DNA from: Apostichopus parvimensis
Taxonomy: Eukaryota > Echinodermata > Holothuroidea > Aspidochirotida > Stichopodidae
DNA length: 54,012 nt
Direction of reading: 5' to 3'
NCBI GenBank assembly: GCA_000934455.1
Contig: KN886104.1
Span: 13,259 to 67,270, forward strand
In this document: piece after piece, positions 46,763-54,012 of the stretch
How the letters are laid out: each line of letters opens with the position of its first letter
Numbering within the stretch: position 1 is the first letter of the stretch
Notes under the pieces: generated by a model
Database searches by the model: none
Told to the model about the DNA's origin: nothing
What the model saw: only the letters and a program-made list of their open reading frames with translations
Position numbers and translations under genes: made by a program

Positions 46763-48485
46763 CAGGCGCGTATCCAGGGGGGCGTTGGGGCGCGCGCCCC
46801 CCGGGTAAGAAAAAGAGGAGAGAAAAAAGAGAAGAAAAAAGGGAAAAAAGAGGGGGAAAAAGAAAAGGAGGAGAGGAAGGAAGGGAAAAGAAAAAGAAGA
46901 AAGAGAGAAAAGGAGAAAAGGAGGGAGTAGAAGATAAGCGCCAAGACACCGGGAAGAGAAAGAGGAACAGTCATAATTACAGCGCTGATCCCTATTATAT
47001 ACACAGGGTAGCCAGTGACAGATCGAGGATTACGGAGGGGACGTGCGCCTCACCCTAATCCTTACACCGATACATATTTTTGACGTTTCCATTTTTCCTC
47101 TCTCACTAATGTATCTATATATATACTATATATGGTCAATCATAACCAACTGTGGCTGGTCTTGAACTCGACCGAGTCGTCGGGAAACATGACGCAATTC
47201 GGGAAGGGGGCGACCCCCCCCCCCCCCCGAGCAAATTTTCTTTATGATATCGCTAGTAATTTTCAAAATAGAAAATGCTTAGATGCAACTAACAAGGCCT
47301 GGGAAGTGTCATTTCCAACGATCTGGGATGCATTTTCGGCCAAAATGTTCTTGTACGCTTCGCGCCAACTTATGGTTGTGGCGCTACGCTTAGATAGTTT
47401 GCCTACAGACTTCGCCCTCCCTTGGCAAATTACTCGATACACGCCTGTTCGAATTTGTAAAGCAAAGAGCAGATATCACATCATATCAGCCTCAAAACTG
47501 TCTATGTGTGTAGTCAAAGGCGTAGGAGCCCAATTAGATTTGGGGGCTGTAACGACTTGCCCGCAAAATATAACCAAAATTTTTCGCGCGTTCAACGTAT
47601 TAATGGCAATATCATGCAAGCATCGGTTATTACATCGCATGCCAGCGTGTACCGTACGCTCCGTAAAAGTTGCGCAGTATACCACCGGAACCTGATGTAA
47701 ACAACGAATGTCTTATGTAGATGGAGAAAAAGCATGGAGATCCAATTATGTCAAAACTATCTTTTACATTAGTAATGGCGAATTAGCCGGACAAGCTTAC
47801 AACTTTATTTTAATTACCAAGGAGATCATTTTTAAACTATTCATTTCCATCATTGCAATTTATTTTTCTTTCAGTAGGTGCCTGAAAAATTCTCAGCATA
47901 TTGCCCGAATTTTCAGGGAAAACAAATTTGGTTGGGGGGGGGGGGGGCTGTAGCCCCGCCTCCTACGCCATTGCGTGTAGTGTTCGGTTTCGAAATAACT
48001 GAAATCTGATATCGGAAATTTCTGGTATTTTTCATTTCCTTCAACCAAGTTTTATAATAGCCGTTATAAAAGGTTTTAATATATGTACACCAATAAATTA
48101 ACTGTGTCTGAATTTTCAAAAATTTCCTGACCAACATTCTGAACAAATAATGGGCTTAAAACCTTAAAAAGTGGGGCTTTCGGGTATTGTGGGCCAAGAC
48201 GTAGAATCACCTATACAAAAGCAATGATCCACAGGACATGCGATGAGGTCGAACATGATGTGTGACTGGTGACAATCTTCAAAAAGGTTATGGATGAAAA
48301 CAAAACTATTGGGAAATACTTGGTTCTCAGGCAAAAGTGTACATCTGGTTGGTCTTTGTCAAGCCCGAGAAGTGCCATTTCCGGTGATCTGGGGGTATCT
48401 TGTACGCTCCGCGCCAACCGATGGTGGCGCTCCGCTTAGATAGTAATTCGCACCCCCGGGTTAGAAAATCCTGGATACGCCCCTG
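46763..48485 (-). mobile_element. hAT-like element, inverted relative of 16783-18055, with nested insertion
   Basis: Left end CAGGCGCGTATCCAGG, right end CCTGGATACGCCCCTG. The interior matches the reverse complement of 16783-18055, including the purine tract and the GGCGCTCCGCTTAGATAG segment next to the right end. It is longer because a 459-bp element (47515-47973) is more complete here. The 8 bp outside its ends do not match each other, since another element abuts on the right. Confidence 0.82.
47515..47973. mobile_element. Nested hAT-like MITE (459 bp)
   Basis: Termini CAAAGGCGTAGGAG and, inverted, CAATGGCGTAGGAG. Flanks TGTGTAGT and CGTGTAGT agree at 7 of 8 positions, as for a hAT target duplication with one later change. 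A shortened relic with the same terminus is present in the element at 16783-18055 (about 17210-17235), so the nesting predates the split of the two outer copies. Confidence 0.65.
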
Positions 48486-48487
48486 CC

Positions 48488-48769
48488 CAAGGGCGTAGGA
48501 ACCGGGAGTATCATTCCGCCCCCCTGCTCCGCAAGTCAGAAAACCCCTTTTTCATTTCCAAATGAGAAAAAAATCTCATTTGGAGCACCAAAATGGAGTG
48601 GGTGTTGAAGTGTGCTATATTGCACCAAATTGCATCTGAGGCCACCTGGAAATGCAAAAAAAATCCAAAGGGGAGGGGGACACCCCCTTCCCCTTAGACC
48701 CCTCCCCCAGGCCGGCCATCAGTCTTCAGCCCCACCACTCAAAAGTACGTTCCTACACCACTACCCCTG
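48488..48769. mobile_element. Short hAT-like MITE adjoining the previous element
   Basis: Begins CAAGGGCGTAGGAAC and ends GTTCCTACACCACTACCCCTG, an imperfect inverted pair, with C-rich interior (CCCCCTTCCCCTTAGACCCC). It ends exactly where collinearity with spacer copy 1 resumes (CATATAACATGTGACTC), so together with 46763-48485 it makes up the insertion in copy 2. Confidence 0.6.
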
Positions 48770-51700
48770 CCATATAACATGTGACTCCTGCTTGGTGTAT
48801 GCTTACTTTGACATCATTTTCTGCCCCTATTCCTTTATATAGAGGCAAAGAAAGCATATTTTTTACTTTATTTGTGTTAAGTATCAATCATAAACGTTTT
48901 TCTTCAGTTGAGCGTAAACACGAGGCTGAAAATCCACTCTCACCGGTTTGTTTAAATTGTTGTTTAAGGTTGGTCTATGCCTATTGGGGTTTTCTTTGTT
49001 ACTGTTTTGTTCATAAAGTTAAAAAACGGCATGAGCTATATCAAACATGACATGCATGAGTAGCTGTTAAAAGCTAGGTTTCTTTCAAAAACGAGCGTTA
49101 TGCCATATTTAACGACAATATACCTTACAAGGTTAACGTATTATTCATAGCAAGCTACTTATTTGACATACCTTAGGTATTTATCTACAGTAAAGATTTG
49201 CCGTTGATGTGTATACTAACGTTAGTAATAAGGGATGATGATATATAATGAAAGCCCGTAGTTAAATAACAAGCACAATGTTCGTTATACATAATGTATA
49301 TATATGTATTATATATATGGGGGATTTAATTATTATTTACGTTTTCTACGAAACCAATGGTCAGTAGACTGTATTGCAGAAGACTCTTATACTAGCCCAA
49401 CTATCCTAGTTACAGACAACTTCTATATCCTCGCCCTTTTCTGTATCATCAACTCAAATATGACTTTAAAAGCCCTGTCAATAGTACCGATGAACATTTA
49501 GCCTGCTAGTAGTACACTGCATTTTGGCAAATTTATGGTTCAAAACTCACCTTGCATTAATTCACCCTGCCCATCTATTTTGTTATGGATCATATATGTC
49601 CAAATATGTAACTTAATGCGGGTACTATATGTGTTAGATATTGATAAACAACGAGATAGTGAGCCTTTGGAACTATGTGTGTTGCTATTTTCAATATTAT
49701 TATTATCATTATTGTTCTGTTCCATCAATAAAACAACACTTAATCGCATATGAACGCAAAAGAGACCGTCTTTTAGTATACTATTCAAAGAGGCGGTGAG
49801 TTCTGATACATCCATATGGTTAGTATTACGGGCTCTCATTCAACGCCACATAACCTCAGAACTCCTTTCTCTGCTCTCAGGAATATACAAGATGTGGTAA
49901 AAGAGATGTGGTAAAGTAGAAACATATAGAAAGACTCATAGTGCTTGCTAGTGATTAAATTTAAACCATGTGATATATAGGACTGTGTATTTGCTAGCAA
50001 ATCATAATACTTGATCATACATGATGACTGTCTGGAAAATATTAAAAAAACTTCAGACCTGACAATTCACAACATTGTATGAAAAAATACCAATTTTCAA
50101 CATTAAGTAGCATATTATTAGCGCACCCTGGTGAGTTTTGCAAACATTATCTAGCAGTGAAAAGAAAAGTTGTAATTTTGACATCGTCAGCAAAAAATGA
50201 ATAACTGGCGTGAAAGAGCATAAAAAAGATGCTAAAAAGGTCGGACACAAGAATGGAATCTTGAGTGACGACAGCCTCAACTGAAGGCCAGTTAGACTTA
50301 ACGTTATTCATAATAAGACCTTGATATCTGTAACTATTTGAAGGTTACAACTGGTTTAACTGAGCCTTTCAATGCATTTATCATGTTAGTCCAAAGTTTT
50401 TGCCCTACATATTGGGTGGATGGGGCCAGAGGTGAGACTGGGCTCCCTCACCCCCACTCCCGCTAGATACGCCAATGCCTGACACATAAGTATATCCACC
50501 CACTCGACATATACTATCACCCTAAATATACTTGGCTATGGCATATATGGAGTATAACATAACAATTTTCATAGCCAATTTTGTTCCTTTCTAACAAAAG
50601 GGCTTTATTCCATTGTATTGTACTTATGCACGTCTGTTATGACTGACGATGTCTGCATAGGTAAACTTATTGTAGTTGTAGAACCGCTGTATTCATTCCT
50701 TTGTAGACCATGGAAATGCTATTCACTGTACTTGTATATATTGGTATACCAACTGATTCTATTGAATTTGAATATGACGTGGTTGGAATTACCCAATGCT
50801 ATGTATAACGAGCGTCTAGCCCTATGACTCAACACATTAAACATAAGTGCATAGCCTACAATGACAACCGAGAGTTACAGTTCGTCTGAATCCAGTTTCA
50901 ATTTGGTTTAATCAATAACAAACTAACCAACGTGAAGAAGATTTTCAAACTCAGTGGTGGACAATACGGTGAGGCCATATGTAAGTATAACATAAACTGG
51001 CACTTAATATGGTGGTCAATTAGTCAGTCTGACTCAATATTGCCAACATAGCCACCATTTTGTTTACATTTTGAGGGAAAAAAATATTTTCTTTTTCAGC
51101 ATTTTCTTTGCTTTTAATAGTATCATATGTTAACATCAACCAGTTGCTGATACTTTTTTTTTGGCAAAATGTCAACTCGTTTGGCTTATTTATTTTGGTT
51201 TGAGCCACAAGTTTAGGTTGACTACCCTCTGCCTAAAGGTTTTAACTCAGCGTAGTTAATCGTACGATACGGTAAACTTATGACATAACTTTGTTCACAG
51301 TTCACATCTGTTCACAGCTAGGTCTGTGTAAATAACATGGCCTATGTGTAGTATGTAAACTCTCTTGACATTGACCTATGTTACGAAATATATAATAAAC
51401 GTTACATACCTTATATATAGTTGTTGCAGTTGTTGTATTTTCATGTGAAGGCGACATGGAATGGAATAGAAATTTGTATACAGTGTTGTACACATTCATT
51501 GCCTGCGCCTGTTTTGTGTGTCACAATTTGATCATTGTAAACTTAGTTAAAATGATATCAAATAAAAAAGGATTATGTCAGATTAAAAGATCTTCCGAAT
51601 GTCATTTACCACATTGATTGTGTGGTGATAATGTATCGATATTAGCAAATGATTGCAATTTTCTTCAGCACATTGACAGCACATTGCTAAAATAGTCTTT

Positions 51701-53005
51701 TTCGACAAAACAGACCAATCAAACTGAACACCAGTCTTACATCTTAACTTATTTATAGTTCTAACATGATCAAGCCTTAAAGTAGCCATCCACCTTGAAT
51801 GTTGACCCAATGACGTAAAAGAGATGTTATTGCTGGTGTAACTCGCATTGAGAAAGATTTGACTTTGAATTCAACTCCGAAACGTCATTGCGTTTTGACA
51901 ATCATAAACATGTCTGGCCGAAGCACGATTTATACCGGAATGTTTAAACTGACTAACAGTTCAACTAAATAAAGGTTTCACAGTAAGATTATTGTTAAAC
52001 ATTAGAAACCTTTTATTTCAAGTTGGAACCAAATACAGACGTCGAGCTTTTTCTTTAACTTGACCAATACTTAACCATGACGTTGCAGCTACAACCTTAC
52101 CTAAAGAGAAATTTAAATATTGATATGTCCTCTCTGTGCAAACATGAACAGTGATATAAGCACCCTTTGTACAGTGAATGATATTTCTAAGTCCAATAAT
52201 ACAATATATCCTTAAATAACTGGCATAATGGGTTTTGCATACGTTACGGTGCTGTTGTTGCGATACAAGTCTAGAACACACAGTTACGTAAAATTGGTAA
52301 GTATATTAAAAAAGTGCATGATTTGTATCATTTGTTCAAGATCAGTTACTGTCTGGTGTTTTCGTTTTGCAACAACATTAGATTACACGGTTAATAATAC
52401 CATATGGTTTCATATTAGATACAATATCCTTTGCTAGATAAAGAATTTTGTTATATCCAATTACTGGGTAGAATGTACGAGAGTCTGTAACAGGATATTT
52501 TTTATTAAATGCATACAAATGACAAGGTTATCTTAAAATCAATTCAATGCCGCTTTCTAGGTTGTTTACAGTGGTTTCTGACAAAGCATACGTGTATATG
52601 GGAAGCGTCAAGAAAAGGGGCTGGGTAGCTCAACTTGTAGAGCCTTAGGTGTGTAATCTCCTTCTAGCCACACATTCCTTTGTTTTTTCTTTGAGATGTA
52701 AACACGTTAACTTTATGACTATAGGTATAAGGGCATAGTAAGAATGATTACTCTGACAACATGAAAGAAGCCAACGAAACTATATGACACTCCCTCTCCC
52801 TACAATTCAGTATTAATTACAGTCATGGACGTTGCTTGATTGCTCAATCTGTTCATTTGATTTAAAAATATTGGCAAACAAGTCAATTATCATTTTCCGA
52901 GTGCATATTTTTTGTTACCTATAGTCCTTGAAGAATCTTGGTAAACAAACATTTAGTTAATGTAAGAAATTGACATAAATGTGCTAAAATACTGCAAGAC
53001 AGCTT

Positions 53006-53744
53006 AAAATGCTGATTTAAATGCTTGACTGTTGCAAAGGGTGTCAAAGAAATGACATTGGAAATGAAGTAAACATAGCACTAATCATTCAGTTTTAGTC
53101 AGATCATCCATGTAAATGTATACCTTGAATATTTCAATCAACACAGTAAATACACAGAAACATGGATTACTTCCCTGAACAAATAGAAAATGAAATAACA
53201 TCGAATAAGAAAGCAAAACATGTTAGTATATCAATAAAACTTAGAGTGTAAGCTACAACAGTGTGAACAAATATAAAATAAGAACGTTTGACTAGTGTCC
53301 CAATTTGAGTTGAATCAATAACCAAGTTCCTCATTTGCTTTGAAATACTTGTTTCCATTTAGCGATTCATACAGACAATGAAAAGTGAAAATGCAGAAGC
53401 CTGCATTTAGTTATTACATGTGCGTTACTCAATAAAGAACAATAACTACAAGTGAATAGTGTTGCCGTGGAGACTACATACTGCACTTACGGTTTCGTTG
53501 CAGGTAGAAAATCCCATGAAATGTACAACTATCATGGCAATCGTTCATTCTATCTGTTATACACACCTTGATTTATTAAAGTGTTTATGTTTATTCATAA
53601 TCTAAATATAGATATTAAAATCATAAACTAAGTTCAATATTGCGACATCTAGACGATATTTTATAACGATTTTATAACCAAAGTGAATATGTATACTCCA
53701 AACAAGTAACTATAAAGACAGCAATCAATTTGGTGTTACTTTAA
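53006..53744. other. Unique AT-rich DNA right of spacer copy 2
   Basis: Collinearity with copy 1 ends near 53005. Two minus-strand AATAAA motifs (53572-53577 and 53590-53595) lie about 150 bp beyond the stop of the exon candidate at 53745 and could be its polyadenylation signals. A weak minus-strand phase-1 micro-exon (about 53491-53553, donor GTAAGT) is not called. Confidence 0.35.
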
Positions 53745-53975
53745 TTACGTAGTTTTTGGCAAGTTAGCGAGGTATCGAGGCATATCCGTGGTCGCTGCTT
53801 TCATAACACACGTTGTAGGTATTTTCTTCGGGAGTTGGTAAACCAGCTCTATGAGATTGTCTTCCGAATTGACTTTGAAAAGATTATTACCAGAAAAAAT
53901 ATGTGTAATTAGATCAAATATATGAATGTTGAAGAATGTAAGCACCGCTAGTAATTGAGTTAGTAATTTAAACAT
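53745..53975 (-). CDS. Candidate 3'-terminal exon of a minus-strand gene (gene 4)
   Basis: The minus frame ends at 53745 with VMKAATTDMPRYLANLPKTT and contains NSEDNLIELVYQLPKKIP. A phase-1 acceptor (AATCTTTTCAAAG, exon start about 53875) lies inside the frame, so the true exon may be about 130 nt and the upstream hydrophobic part (MFKLLTQLLAV) intronic. AATAAA motifs follow. The position, just right of a spacer on the minus strand, mirrors gene 3. No domain was recognised. Confidence 0.3.
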   Translation of the reverse strand: MFKLLTQLLAVLTFFNIHIFDLITHIFSGNNLFKVNSEDNLIELVYQLPKKIPTTCVMKAATTDMPRYLANLPKTT

Positions 53976-54012
53976 GTAACATAATTCTTGCGTATCTTGT
54001 CATGATATTGAA

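Larger units (their letters stand above)
36263..53005. repeat. Spacer duplication, copy 2 (about 16.7 kb)
   Basis: It is collinear with 10153-24460 in the same orientation. Extra length comes from insertions absent in copy 1: 37277-37738 (foldback MITE), 40122-41168 (TTAA element), a partial local duplication around 43020-43640, 45103-45755 (hAT-like MITE) and 46763-48769 (two adjacent hAT-like elements). No supportable gene lies within. Open frames present in both copies differ mostly by amino-acid-changing substitutions, which argues against coding. Confidence 0.9.

Noticed and set aside
47132-47695. 187-codon open frame
   Set aside because: It lies wholly across hAT-like element ends and a nested MITE, includes a poly-C-derived Pro run, and has no transposase motif.

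Overview
The window looks like nuclear DNA of an invertebrate animal, most likely a marine deuterostome such as an echinoderm. It is AT-rich and intron-rich, carries many small DNA transposons, and has two assembly gaps (20286-20725 and 37978-38027). The species call is inference. The coding content is one gene family: predicted single-pass membrane proteins with immunoglobulin-like (Ig) domains outside and a NACHT-type STAND ATPase inside.

Layout. Gene 1 (+, about 1.2-8.5 kb; its signal-peptide exon was not found) has exons for Ig1, Ig2, a membrane segment, a NACHT module and two short C-terminal exons. From 10.15 to 24.46 kb lies spacer copy 1, without a supportable gene. Gene 3 (-, about 24.8-26.3 kb) has an Ig exon and a membrane exon but no NACHT exon in reach; a second, degenerate Ig-like exon lies upstream on the same strand (26.7-27.0 kb). 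Gene 2 (+, 27.8-33.3 kb) is the complete model: signal peptide, Ig1, Ig2, membrane segment, two short cytoplasmic exons, and a NACHT exon with an early stop (713 residues predicted). An isolated exon homologous to gene 1's last exon follows at 34.5 kb. Spacer copy 2 (36.26-53.0 kb) is a near-identical duplicate of spacer copy 1 that has gained several transposons. A minus-strand terminal exon candidate at 53.75-53.98 kb suggests another gene entering from the right.

Logic. Most extracellular and membrane exons start and end in phase 1, and Ig1 (312 nt) and Ig2 (333 nt) have identical lengths in genes 1 and 2, so the models support each other. The order is gene(+), spacer, gene(-) gene(+), spacer, gene?(-), as expected of an array of divergent pairs separated by copied spacers. 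The genes are far more diverged (about 38% identity in Ig1) than the spacers (about 96% identity in a sampled 264-nt stretch). By domain logic these could be one-piece surface sensors that couple ligand binding by Ig domains to NACHT oligomerisation. That function is inference. Comparing the two spacers also gives empty target sites for several DNA transposons, which fixes their ends precisely.
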